A DNA stretch of 64,000 nt from UBA1161 sp049520395 (GTDB taxonomy: Bacteria; Planctomycetota; Phycisphaerae; Tepidisphaerales; Tepidisphaeraceae), in assembly GCA_049520395.1 (NCBI GenBank), contig JBEKPV010000001.1, forward strand, positions 7,566 to 71,565, given 5' to 3'. The notes beneath the pieces were generated by a model. It was not told the origin of the DNA. It searched no databases and saw only the letters and a list, made by a program, of their open reading frames with translations. Within the stretch, counting starts at the first letter, position 1; each line of letters opens with the position of its first letter. Below are positions 1 through 8,248 of the stretch, one piece after another. The translations under genes and the position numbers were made by a program.

Positions 1-591
1 TGTTGGGGAGAGGCTTTTGGGGATCGTTAATTCCGTGCGGCTGCCGAATTTGATCATTCCTATGCGCTGGCCGCGCGCTAGGGAGTCGCCGGGGGCGGCG
101 GTGCAGATGATGCGGCGGGCGATTAGGCCGACGATTTGTTTGACGACGGCTACGGGTTCTCCTAAGGCGTCCGTCAGAACAATTGTGTTGGATTCGTTGT
201 CCTGCGAGGCCTTACTGTGACTCATGGCGTTGACGAATTTGCCCTTTTTGTACTGCACGGAGAGAACTTTTCCGTCGCAGGGGGCGCGGTTGATGTGGAC
301 GTTGAAGACGGAGAGAAAAATGCCGACGCGGATGGCGGGGCCGCCGATGAGGGGTTCGGTTTCGATTTCGGTGATGTCGGAGACGGTTCCGTCGGCGGGG
401 GAGACGTAGACGCCGGGGTCTTTGGGAATGGGGCGATTGGGGTCGCGGAAGAAGGCTAATAGCCAGATAAATATTGGGAGCGGGAGGAGGGCTAAGGGGC
501 GGGAGAGCCAGGCGAGGGCGAGGGAGAGAACGGCCAGGAGGAGGGTGCCGATGAGGATTTCGCGCAGGCCGTGGCGAGTGAGGGGGAGCAT
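1..591 (-). CDS. psd: phosphatidylserine decarboxylase proenzyme (C-terminus cut by window edge)
   Basis: Makes phosphatidylethanolamine by decarboxylating phosphatidylserine at the inner membrane. 197 codons are visible from the ATG at 591. An N-terminal hydrophobic stretch (about residues 11-48) is followed by the family signature FNVHINRAPCDG (about 97-108) and, near the window edge, GMIKFGSR (about 178-185). In the short archaeal-type Psd family the protein cleaves itself at this Gly-Ser and the Ser becomes the pyruvoyl group. About 20-30 C-terminal residues are probably outside the window. The gene is last in a minus-strand run with the AAA+ ATPase at 642, about 50 bp away. The frame stays open upstream of the ATG, so an alternative start is possible. 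Confidence 0.9.
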   Translation of the reverse strand, partial: MLPLTRHGLREILIGTLLLAVLSLALAWLSRPLALLPLPIFIWLLAFFRDPNRPIPKDPGVYVSPADGTVSDITEIETEPLIGGPAIRVGIFLSVFNVHINRAPCDGKVLSVQYKKGKFVNAMSHSKASQDNESNTIVLTDALGEPVAVVKQIVGLIARRIICTAAPGDSLARGQRIGMIKFGSRTELTIPKSLSPT

Positions 592-641
592 GGACTTGAA
601 GGCTACGGGGGGGTGCGGGGGGATGTCAATTAAGGGGCGAT

Positions 642-2078
642 TCAGCGTTTGAAGAAGGTTTTTCCTCGGGCGTTGTATTTGCTTAGGCGATTGTTGACGT
701 AGAGGCCTTCCAGGAGAAATTCGCCGACGCTGGCGAGGGTGGCGGGGTCGGCGGGGTCTAGTTGCATCTGTTTGGCGAGGGCGGCGGCGCCCTGGCAGAG
801 GCCTTTTATGGTCTTCATGTTGGCGGTGAATTCGCCGGCGGAGAGATCGTCGCCGGCGGGGAAGGTTAAATTGGCCTTGAACTGCTCGACGATGGGTTCG
901 TGAGCGTCGGCGTCGTCGTATCGGCCGAAGACGGCTTTGACGGCTTCGCCGCAGAGAGAGCGGATGAGTTTGTCTTCGGCGCCGTCTTCCTCGGCTAAAG
1001 TCATTTCGATTTTTCCGCGGCAACTGGCGACCAGATAATTCAGATCGCAGACGCGTGGGACGACGTGTGTTTCGCCGGTGGTGAGGCCGCGGCGTTCGGC
1101 GTTGCTGACGACGGTTTCCAAGTTGGCGATGCTGGTTCGGACGGAGACGCCGGAGGCTTGGGAGACGTGGGGGCTGGAGCGCGCGAGGCGGACCATTTCT
1201 TCGACGATTTCGCTGATGAATTTGGGGACCTCGACGGTGACGCCGCTGGAGGAGGGGCCGTTGCCGTCGCGGTTGAGCCAGGCGTTTTGCTCGGCGATTT
1301 GGATTCCCTCGGCGACGGTTTCGGGATAATGCGTTCGGATGACGGAGCCGATGCGATCTTTGAGGGGCGTGACGATGCGGCCGCGATTGGTGTAGTCTTC
1401 GGGGTTGGCGCTGAAGACGAGGCAGACGTCCAATTCGAGGCGGATGGGATAGCCGCGGATTTGGACGTCGCGCTCTTCGAGGACGTTGAAGAGGCCGACC
1501 TGGATGCGAGGGGGCAGGTCGGGGAGTTCGTTGATGGCGAAGATTCCGCGATTGGAGCGCGGGATCAGGCCGTAGTGCATGGTGGATTCATCGGAGAGGT
1601 ATCGGCCCTCGGCGTGTTTGACCAGGTCGATTTCGCCGATCAAGTCGGCGATGGTGACGTCGGGGGTGGCTAATTTTTCGTGAAAGCGGTCGTCGCGGTG
1701 GACCCATTCGATTTGGGCGTCGTCGCCGCGTTCGGCGAGGATGCGTTTGCCGGTTTTGGTCAGCGGGGCGATGGGATCGTCGTTGAGTTCGGTGCCGGCG
1801 AGGACGGGAATCCATTCGTCCAGAAGCAGAGGGAGCATGCGGAGGATGCGCGTTTTGGCTTGTCCGCGAAGGCCTAGGAAAAGGAGGTCGTGCTTGGAGA
1901 GGATGCCGTTGATGATTTGGGGGATGACGCTGTCGCGGTAGCCGACGATGCCGGGGAAAAGTTCTTCGCCGCTTTTGAGTTTGGCGACGATGTTTCGGCG
2001 GAGTTCGTCTTTGACCGAACAGGGTTTGTAGGCGATGGATTTAAGTTGTCCGACGGTGGCGTAATGCGGGTGTCCCAT
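642..2078 (-). CDS. AAA+ ATPase, MoxR / magnesium-chelatase subunit I-like
   Basis: A 478-residue AAA+ protein. The Walker A variant GLRGQAKT is at about residues 69-76 and the Walker B region GIFAINELPDL at about 178-188, followed by the sensor segment LVFSANPEDYTNRGRI. This layout is typical of the MoxR/ChlI branch, whose members remodel or insert cofactors into partner proteins. No magnesium-chelatase D or H subunit lies nearby, so a chlorophyll-type role is unlikely and the client is unknown. It sits in a minus-strand run with a DnaJ-like protein and a small membrane protein, which would fit a chaperone-type job, but that is inference. Confidence 0.85.
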   Translation of the reverse strand: MGHPHYATVGQLKSIAYKPCSVKDELRRNIVAKLKSGEELFPGIVGYRDSVIPQIINGILSKHDLLFLGLRGQAKTRILRMLPLLLDEWIPVLAGTELNDDPIAPLTKTGKRILAERGDDAQIEWVHRDDRFHEKLATPDVTIADLIGEIDLVKHAEGRYLSDESTMHYGLIPRSNRGIFAINELPDLPPRIQVGLFNVLEERDVQIRGYPIRLELDVCLVFSANPEDYTNRGRIVTPLKDRIGSVIRTHYPETVAEGIQIAEQNAWLNRDGNGPSSSGVTVEVPKFISEIVEEMVRLARSSPHVSQASGVSVRTSIANLETVVSNAERRGLTTGETHVVPRVCDLNYLVASCRGKIEMTLAEEDGAEDKLIRSLCGEAVKAVFGRYDDADAHEPIVEQFKANLTFPAGDDLSAGEFTANMKTIKGLCQGAAALAKQMQLDPADPATLASVGEFLLEGLYVNNRLSKYNARGKTFFKR

Positions 2079-2116
2079 GTGGGGGATGGTAGGGGGCCGA
2101 GGGTGGAGGGATCAAA

Positions 2117-2449
2117 TCATTTCTTGGGGAGCTTTAAACGCTTGGCGGATTCGGCCCAGGCGTCGACATATTGGGTAGGTTGGGCGCGTCCGCGGGGGGC
2201 AAATAGGGATCGGCCGAGGCGAAAAGTGAGGAGCAGAAACAGGCCCAACATGATGAGGAGGACCGACATGAGGAGCAACGCGTGGAGGGAGAGGAGGCGG
2301 CGCTCGCTGGGATCGGCGTGGGCGAAGGCGGACATGGCGGGAACCAGATACCAGTGGCAGACGAAAATGAGCAGGAGGGTGTAGAGCGACATGAAGGCGA
2401 CGTGGGGCCAGAGGGATCGGCCGGAATATCGGCGGAAGGGTCGGGGCAT
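2117..2449 (-). CDS. small membrane protein, unknown function
   Basis: 110 residues with two clear hydrophobic segments (about 18-40 and 54-76), a short loop between them and a basic C-terminus ending in KRLKLPKK. I recognise no family. The start ATG at 2449 lies 3 bp after the stop of the DnaJ-like gene, and its end is 38 bp from the ATPase at 2078, so it is very probably cotranscribed with both. It may be a membrane partner of the ATPase; nothing in the sequence tests this. Confidence 0.7.
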   Translation of the reverse strand: MPRPFRRYSGRSLWPHVAFMSLYTLLLIFVCHWYLVPAMSAFAHADPSERRLLSLHALLLMSVLLIMLGLFLLLTFRLGRSLFAPRGRAQPTQYVDAWAESAKRLKLPKK

Positions 2450-2452
2450 GGA

Positions 2453-3436
2453 TCACCAGCCGACGTCGGCGCGGGGATTGAGGGGGTGTTTGGAAGCGAT
2501 GTGTTCGATGGCTTTGCGGTCGTCGTCGTCGAGATTTTTGGGGACGATGATTTTAACGACGACGATTTGATCGCCTTTTTCGTCGCCGCGTTGGATGCCG
2601 TGGGCTTTGAGTCGGAGTTTGGCGCCGCTGCTGGTGCCGGGGGGGATGGTGACGGTTCGCATTCCTTCGAGGGTGGGGACGTCGACCTTGGCTCCGAAGA
2701 GGGCTTCGTAAAGACTGATGGGGCAATCGAGGTAGATGTCCAAGCCCTCGCGGCGGAAATAGGGGTGGGGGGTTACTCGAGTGATGATGAAGAGATCGCC
2801 GGATTCGCCGAGTTGGGATTGCTGTCCCCTGCCGCGGACGCGGACGCGGCTGCCGTCCTTGACGCCGGCGGGGATTCGGATGTCGATGGTTTCGATTTTT
2901 CCGTCGCGGTTTATTTGAAGAGGGAGATGGGTTCCGCGCGCGGCTTGTTCGAAGGAGAGAGTGACGGGGTGATCGATGTCGGCGCCGCGTTGGGGTTCGG
3001 GCTTGGCGCGAGAACGCCCGCCGCCGCCGCCGCCGCCGGCGCGACGTCCGCCGAAGAGTTGTTCGAAGATGCTGCCCATGTCGGCGTCGCCGAGGTCGAA
3101 ATCCTCGACGCTGACTCCGGGGCCGCCTTGCCAGCGAGTTCCGCGGCCTTGCTGGGCGCGGCGGAAGGTTTCCCAGGGATCGGGGCCGCCGCCTTGGGGT
3201 CCGGTTTCGGCGGCGACGCCGGCGTGGCCGAAGTCGTCGTACGTTTTGCGTTTGGCGTTGTCGGACAGGATCTCGTAGGCGGCCTGAACTTCCTTGAATC
3301 GTTCGGTGGATTTGGGATCGTTTTTGGTGGCGTCGGGATGGAGCTTGCGCGCGAGCTTTCGGTAAGCGCTTTTGATTTCGTCCGCCGATGCGGTTCGGGG
3401 GACTCCAAGGATGTCGTAATAATCGCGCTTGGCCAT
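2453..3436 (-). CDS. DnaJ-like co-chaperone without zinc finger (CbpA type)
   Basis: Hsp40-type partner of DnaK. The N-terminal J domain carries the HPD tripeptide (KLHPD) and DYYDILGV. A Gly-rich linker with seven consecutive Gly follows, then the two C-terminal substrate-binding domains. The CxxCxGxG repeats of true DnaJ are absent, which marks it as CbpA/DjlA-type rather than the dnaJ at 37,677. The start chosen is the ATG of MAKRDYY; an in-frame GTG at 3457 would add seven residues. First gene of the minus-strand run toward psd. Confidence 0.9.
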   Translation of the reverse strand: MAKRDYYDILGVPRTASADEIKSAYRKLARKLHPDATKNDPKSTERFKEVQAAYEILSDNAKRKTYDDFGHAGVAAETGPQGGGPDPWETFRRAQQGRGTRWQGGPGVSVEDFDLGDADMGSIFEQLFGGRRAGGGGGGGRSRAKPEPQRGADIDHPVTLSFEQAARGTHLPLQINRDGKIETIDIRIPAGVKDGSRVRVRGRGQQSQLGESGDLFIITRVTPHPYFRREGLDIYLDCPISLYEALFGAKVDVPTLEGMRTVTIPPGTSSGAKLRLKAHGIQRGDEKGDQIVVVKIIVPKNLDDDDRKAIEHIASKHPLNPRADVGW

Positions 3437-3522
3437 GCGGACGGAGAATCTTAGCACCTGCTCTCTCGCGGGAGAACAGCGCGGCTTGTTACTGGCAGGA
3501 ATGTAAGTTAGAGTGAGTGTAA

Positions 3523-3750
3523 GTGGCTAAATCAGAACCGATTGAAGTTGAAGCGACCGTGACGACCGCATTGCCCAATGCGATGTTCAAATTGCGTGTC
3601 GAGCAGGGGGGGACGACGCGGGAGGTTCTGGGCCATGTTTCGGGGAAAATGCGGAAGCATTTCATTCGCATCCTGCCTGGCGACAAAGTGAAAGTAGAAT
3701 TGTCGCCCTATGATCTGACACGCGGTCGGATCGTTTTCCGGCAGAAATAG
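3523..3750 (+). CDS. infA: translation initiation factor IF-1
   Basis: 75 residues, close to the usual 72. It is an OB-fold protein that binds the ribosomal A site during initiation. Diagnostic segments are LPNAMFKLRVE, GHVSGKMRKHFIRILPGDKV and LSPYDLTRGRIVFR. The start is GTG (GTG GCT AAA, giving MAKSE). It stands alone between the divergent DnaJ-like gene and the histidine kinase. Confidence 0.95.
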   Translation: MAKSEPIEVEATVTTALPNAMFKLRVEQGGTTREVLGHVSGKMRKHFIRILPGDKVKVELSPYDLTRGRIVFRQK

Positions 3751-3820
3751 GGGATTGCGGACTCAAAAGAGCGAATTTTGGCATCATGCGGGAAGAACCC
3801 GGGGGAGTTGGCGTACGTCC

Positions 3821-3826
3821 TATAAT
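3821..3826 (+). promoter_or_regulatory. -10 element TATAAT upstream of the histidine kinase
   Basis: A perfect TATAAT stands 107 bp before the kinase ATG at 3933. There is no good -35 hexamer at 16-18 bp spacing, so only the -10 is supported. Confidence 0.4.
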
Positions 3827-3932
3827 GGCGTCCCAGGCGGGCAAATCGCGTTTGCCGGATGGGGTAACATGATGCAAACTTTGCAGAATGCCGAACCTGG
3901 GTTGCCAGGGGCATAATCTGGCGGAACACGTC

Positions 3933-5507
3933 ATGACATTAGGGCGGAAAATAATCCTGCGCAACGTCGCGCTGGTGTTGGGGGTGGGTCTCCTGGCGGG
4001 CTCATCGCTTTGGGGATTGCTCGCCCTGCGCGGGGAAGTGGCGACCCTGGGCGCGGAAACCACCGAATTGAACCACCTGCTGATGCTTGGGGATGAATTG
4101 ACCCAGGCCAAGAACGCGGTGAATTCGGGGGATTTGGAGAGGGCGCGCGATCTGCTGCTGCATGCGGTGGACGATGCTCGCGGGTATGGATCGACGGATG
4201 CGGGGCGGCTGAAACAGATGAAAGCCGACCAGCCGGAATATTTTGCGTGGGACCGGCACGTGCGCGACGTGGTGTCGACGATCGCCCAGGAGGGGGCACA
4301 GGGTATCGCGGCGATGGAGGCTTCGACGACCCAGCCGATTAATGCGGATCAGACCGCGGCGCTGATCAAGCAATTGGACCCGGGGATCATTACGCTGCAG
4401 CACGCGGTGCGGGAGTGCCAGAAGTTCATGTCAACGGCGCAGCGTTCGGCGGATGGGGCTTTGCAAATCGCGCTGATCCTGGTCGGGGGCCTGTCGGCGC
4501 TGATCCTTTCGTGTGCGGTGCTTTTAAGCCAATGGCATTATCAGAGCGTGATGCGACCGCTGGACCGGTTGCGGCAATGGGTGCGCCGGGTGGGGGGCGC
4601 GGGGGAATTTCCTCCGCCGATGGAAATCGGCGGGGATTTGGAATTTTGCGAACTGATGGTGGACGTGAACCAGATGGCCAAGGAACTGCACGATTTTTAC
4701 AGGGAATTGGATCAGAAAGTGCAGCAGGCGAGCCGTGATTTGGTTCGTTCGCAGCGATTGGCGAGCGTGGGTTTTCTGGCGGCGGGGGTGGCGCATGAGA
4801 TCAACAATCCGCTGAATATTATGTCGGGATACGCGGAGCTGACGATCAGCCGGATGGCGCGGGGGTTTGACCCGGCGGCGGCGGCGGACGCGCAGCGGGC
4901 GCTGGAGGTCATCCGAGAAGAGGCGTTTCGCTGCAAACAGATCACGGCGAAGCTTCTTTCGACGGCGCGCGGGACGGCGGAGAACCGCGAGATGTTCTCG
5001 CTTCGGCATCTGGCGCGCGAAGTGGCGGGGATGATGCAGGGATTGAGGCTGATGCGCGAACGACAATTGGAACTAAAATTCGACGGGGAGGATTCGCTGG
5101 ATGTGGTGGCGAGTTTCGCGGAGATCAAGCAGGTGCTGCTGAATGTGCTGATGAACGCGCTGGAATCGGTAAAGCCGGGCGAGGGGCGCGTGGTGGTGGA
5201 AGGGAAGCGAGAGGGGAATTGGGTGGAATTGGCGGTGCGCGACAACGGGCGGGGGATGGAAGCGGCGACGCTGGAGCGGGTTTTTGAACCATTTTTTACG
5301 GAGAAGCGCGGCGCCGGCGAGCCGGGGACGGGTTTGGGGCTGTGCATTTCGCACGCGATTATCGAGAGCCATGGGGGGAAGATCTTGGCCGCCAGCGCAG
5401 GGCTGGATCAGGGGAGCGTCTTTACGATACGTCTTCCCGCGGCGGCGCATGAGGAACTGCATCGCCCGGTGAGAACGGCGGTGCCAAGCGGATCGGAGGT
5501 TGCATGA
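3933..5507 (+). CDS. membrane sensor histidine kinase
   Basis: 524 residues from the ATG of MTLGRK (an in-frame ATG at 3888 adds 15 residues before the membrane segment). It has TM1 near residues 8-30, a periplasmic sensing loop, TM2 around ALQIALILVGGLSALILS, then HAMP. The HisKA dimerisation box is GVAHEINNPLN with the phosphoacceptor His. The HATPase domain shows an N box (NVLMNALES), DNGRGM and TGLGLCIS. It overlaps the response regulator by 4 bp, so the two form a two-component pair. The signal sensed cannot be read from the sequence. Confidence 0.92.
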   Translation: MTLGRKIILRNVALVLGVGLLAGSSLWGLLALRGEVATLGAETTELNHLLMLGDELTQAKNAVNSGDLERARDLLLHAVDDARGYGSTDAGRLKQMKADQPEYFAWDRHVRDVVSTIAQEGAQGIAAMEASTTQPINADQTAALIKQLDPGIITLQHAVRECQKFMSTAQRSADGALQIALILVGGLSALILSCAVLLSQWHYQSVMRPLDRLRQWVRRVGGAGEFPPPMEIGGDLEFCELMVDVNQMAKELHDFYRELDQKVQQASRDLVRSQRLASVGFLAAGVAHEINNPLNIMSGYAELTISRMARGFDPAAAADAQRALEVIREEAFRCKQITAKLLSTARGTAENREMFSLRHLAREVAGMMQGLRLMRERQLELKFDGEDSLDVVASFAEIKQVLLNVLMNALESVKPGEGRVVVEGKREGNWVELAVRDNGRGMEAATLERVFEPFFTEKRGAGEPGTGLGLCISHAIIESHGGKILAASAGLDQGSVFTIRLPAAAHEELHRPVRTAVPSGSEVA

Positions 5508-6133
5508 AGCCATCCCCCCCGGCGCCGTCGGGATGCCGACGAGTTTTGATCGTGGACGATGAGCCGCGCATGCGCGAGATGCTGAGCCGCGCGGTGACGG
5601 AAATGGGATTTGAGACGCAGTCGGCGGGATCGGCGGAGAGCGGGCTGCGCGCGATGGATCAGAATCCGGCGGATATCGTGCTGCTGGATTTGAATCTGCC
5701 GGGGATGGGGGGAATGGATATGTTCGCGGCGCTGCGGAAAAAATGGGCGAGGACGCAGGTGATCATTCTTACGGGGTATGGGGACTTGAGCGCGGCTCAA
5801 CAGGCGATTCGGATGGAGGCGGTGGATTTTTTGGCCAAGCCGTGCCCGCTGGGCCAATTGGAACAGGCTCTGGAACGGGCGCGGCAGCGGCGTGCGGCGA
5901 TGGCGCAGCCGGTGGTGCTGCCGGACCCGCCGGAGGAAGTCGCGCCGATTCCGGCAGCTCCGACGGACAGTGAACTTTTGGAGGATGTGGAGCGGAATCA
6001 CATTTTAGCGGCGCTGGAACGCCACGGGGGTAATCGAGCGGCGGCGGCGGCGGAATTGGGGATCAGCCTGCGCAAACTTTACTATCGACTGGAAAAATAT
6101 CAGCGCGACGGACGCGGGACCCGCGCTCCTTGA
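5504..6133 (+). CDS. response regulator, receiver plus Fis-type HTH
   Basis: 209 residues. The receiver domain has the phosphorylated Asp in VLLDLNLPG, Thr in IILTGYGD and Lys in FLAKPC. A Pro/Ala linker leads to a C-terminal Fis-like helix-turn-helix (GGNRAAAAAELGISLRKLYY). There is no sigma-54 AAA domain, so it resembles the short PrrA/ActR/RegA layout, not full NtrC. Its start overlaps the kinase stop (ATGA), making it the cognate regulator. Confidence 0.92.
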   Translation: MKPSPPAPSGCRRVLIVDDEPRMREMLSRAVTEMGFETQSAGSAESGLRAMDQNPADIVLLDLNLPGMGGMDMFAALRKKWARTQVIILTGYGDLSAAQQAIRMEAVDFLAKPCPLGQLEQALERARQRRAAMAQPVVLPDPPEEVAPIPAAPTDSELLEDVERNHILAALERHGGNRAAAAAELGISLRKLYYRLEKYQRDGRGTRAP

Positions 6134-6151
6134 TAAGAATAAGTTCTCGCT

Positions 6152-6523
6152 TTAATTTCGGGACATGCAGCGGTTGACCTGCTCGAGGAGGTCATCGACG
6201 GTGAAATGGGATTTTACGAGATATTCGTCCGCGCCCAGGGCGCGGGCGCGGTCGCGATGGTGCTGATCGCAGAGTGCGGACATCATGATGATGGGAGTTT
6301 GCCGCCCGCGGGGGTCGCGGCGGAGGGCCGCGAGGCAATCGAGGCCATCCATTTCGGGCATCATGACATCGAGCAGGATTAGGTCCGGCCCAACCGTGCC
6401 GAGAGTTGCCAGGGCTTCGTGGCCGCTGGAAACGCAAATGGTTGTGTAGCCTTGTTGCTCCAGAATCCGCGCAACAATTTGCCGGATTCCTTCAATGTCG
6501 TCCACAATCATAACGGTCGGCAT
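6152..6523 (-). CDS. stand-alone receiver (CheY-like) response regulator
   Basis: 123 residues consisting only of a receiver domain. It has an acidic pocket (IVDD), the phosphoacceptor Asp in LILLDVMMPEMDG, Ser in IIMMSAL and Lys in YLVKSHF. There is no output domain, so it must act by protein contact. It converges on the two-component pair, with its stop 18 bp from theirs. The partner is unknown and it may belong to a phosphorelay. Confidence 0.9.
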   Translation of the reverse strand: MPTVMIVDDIEGIRQIVARILEQQGYTTICVSSGHEALATLGTVGPDLILLDVMMPEMDGLDCLAALRRDPRGRQTPIIMMSALCDQHHRDRARALGADEYLVKSHFTVDDLLEQVNRCMSRN

Positions 6524-6639
6524 ATGGCCTCACATCGAATCCATTCGAGCGAGATGATGGGGATGTGAACCCCTTAGGGTTTCATATAAGCCAGTGCGGG
6601 GAATTGGGACAACGTTGGAATTTGAAAGATTTGAGGAAA

Positions 6640-8124
6640 TCAGGCAATAACTTGGAGAGAGCGGGTGCTGGGCAGGGCGGGGCGGCCGACGGAATCGTAA
6701 CCCTCGGAGCCGGACAATTTGACGTTGACGATCTGGCCGGGATGTAGGGTGGTGGATTCGACGAAGGTGACGGAGTCGATATCCGGCGCCTGGCCGGTGG
6801 AGCGGCCGACCCAGCGGTCTTTTTGGCGGGAATCAATCATGATGGGGAGGGTGGAGCCGATTTTTTGGCGGGCTTTTTCGAAGGCGACTTTCTGTTGGGC
6901 GAGCATCAGGGATTCGAGCCGCTCTTTTTTGAGGGCGTCGCTTAATTGGCCGTCCATGCGTCCCATGGGAGTGCCGGGTTCGGCGCTGTATGGGAAGACG
7001 CCCATCATGTCGAAACCGAAGTCTTCGACGAATTTGAGAAGTTCGGTGTGCTCGGCGTCGGTTTCGGTGGGGGAGCCGGCGATGAAGGTTGTGCGGATGG
7101 TTACGCCGGGGACCCAGCGGCGGAGTTTGTCGAGAAGCGTCTCGATCTGTTTGCGCGTCACGCGGCGGCGCATGAGAGCCAGCAGGCGGTCGCTGATGTG
7201 CTGTAGAGGCATGTCGATGTATTTCACGACGCGGTCGCAATCGGCAAGGGATTTGACCATCTCGTCGGTGAAACAAGATGGATAGGCGTACATAAGTCGA
7301 AGCCAATGGACGTCGGGCAATTTCTTGTCGAGGGTGCGGAGAAGGCCTGCGAGGCCGGCGGGTTGGCCAATATCGGTGCCGTAGCTGGTGGTGTCCTGGC
7401 CGATGAGGTTTAGCTCGACGGCGCCGTCGGCGGCTAGTTCGCGGGCCTCATCGAGAATGTGGTCGATCGGCTTGGAACGCATTGGGCCGCGGATGGAGGG
7501 GATGGTGCAGAAGGCGCAGCCCTGGTTGCAGCCCTCGCTGAGTCGGAGATAGGCGTAATGGCGGGGGGTCAGGCGAAGGCGGGCGCGATCGTCTTCAAAG
7601 ACGGGGAGACGGCTGGTTTTGGTCTCTTTTTCGGTTGGGGAGATATCGCTCTGGGCCGCGAGGCGGCGGGAGAGATCGTGGTATTTGCCCAGAAAATGGC
7701 CATGCTCGGCCGCTGTATTGGGCTTTCCGCGGACGGCCTGGACGATGTGCTGGCGATCGAAAACGCCGACCAGGCGGTCGATTCCCGGGGCTTCGGCCAG
7801 GAGATCGGTCTTGTAGCGCTGAACGAGGCACCCGGCGACCACTACGCGGCGGCAATTTCCGGTTTTCTTGAGCTGGATGGCCTGGTCGATTTCCCGCATG
7901 GATTCTTCCTTGGAGGCGGCGAGGAATCCGCAGGTGTTGATGACGATGGCGTCGGCCTGGGTTGGGTCGCTGGTGACGGCCAAGCCGTCGGCGGCGAGGA
8001 GGCCGAGCATGCGCTCGCTATCGACTAAATTCTTGGGGCAACCTAGGCTTACGAACGCCACCGTTTGAATGGGGGGGTCCTTTTTTGAGGCACTGGAAGG
8101 CTTGGGGGAGGGGCGCGATTCCAT
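6640..8124 (-). CDS. rimO: ribosomal protein S12 methylthiotransferase RimO
   Basis: 494 residues. It adds a methylthio group to an Asp of ribosomal protein S12 using two Fe-S clusters. The N-terminal UPF0004 domain has three cluster cysteines (SLGCPKNLVDSE, INTCGF, VVAGCL). The radical SAM motif is GCNQGCAFCTIP (CxxxCxxC). A C-terminal TRAM-like region follows. SLGCPKNLVDSE separates RimO from MiaB. It is transcribed away from folC, with an AT-rich 124-bp spacer that must hold both promoters. Confidence 0.95.
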   Translation of the reverse strand: MESRPSPKPSSASKKDPPIQTVAFVSLGCPKNLVDSERMLGLLAADGLAVTSDPTQADAIVINTCGFLAASKEESMREIDQAIQLKKTGNCRRVVVAGCLVQRYKTDLLAEAPGIDRLVGVFDRQHIVQAVRGKPNTAAEHGHFLGKYHDLSRRLAAQSDISPTEKETKTSRLPVFEDDRARLRLTPRHYAYLRLSEGCNQGCAFCTIPSIRGPMRSKPIDHILDEARELAADGAVELNLIGQDTTSYGTDIGQPAGLAGLLRTLDKKLPDVHWLRLMYAYPSCFTDEMVKSLADCDRVVKYIDMPLQHISDRLLALMRRRVTRKQIETLLDKLRRWVPGVTIRTTFIAGSPTETDAEHTELLKFVEDFGFDMMGVFPYSAEPGTPMGRMDGQLSDALKKERLESLMLAQQKVAFEKARQKIGSTLPIMIDSRQKDRWVGRSTGQAPDIDSVTFVESTTLHPGQIVNVKLSGSEGYDSVGRPALPSTRSLQVIA

Positions 8125-8248
8125 AGGTTAATTATAGCTAACTTTTACCTACCTTCACCGGCTTGATTTATCACCGTAAATATATGCGAATTAGTATCTT
8201 ACAAGCAAGTTGAAAGGGGGCCACATAATTGATACAATAACGAACCCT

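Noticed and set aside
2282..3454. 390-codon open frame on the + strand
   Set aside because: Exact antisense of the DnaJ-like gene; Gly/Ala/Asp-rich with no domain. High GC keeps antisense frames open.
3444..3472. TTAGCAC half-site looking like CIRCE upstream of the DnaJ-like gene
   Set aside because: The matching GAGTGCTAA arm at 9-bp spacing is absent.
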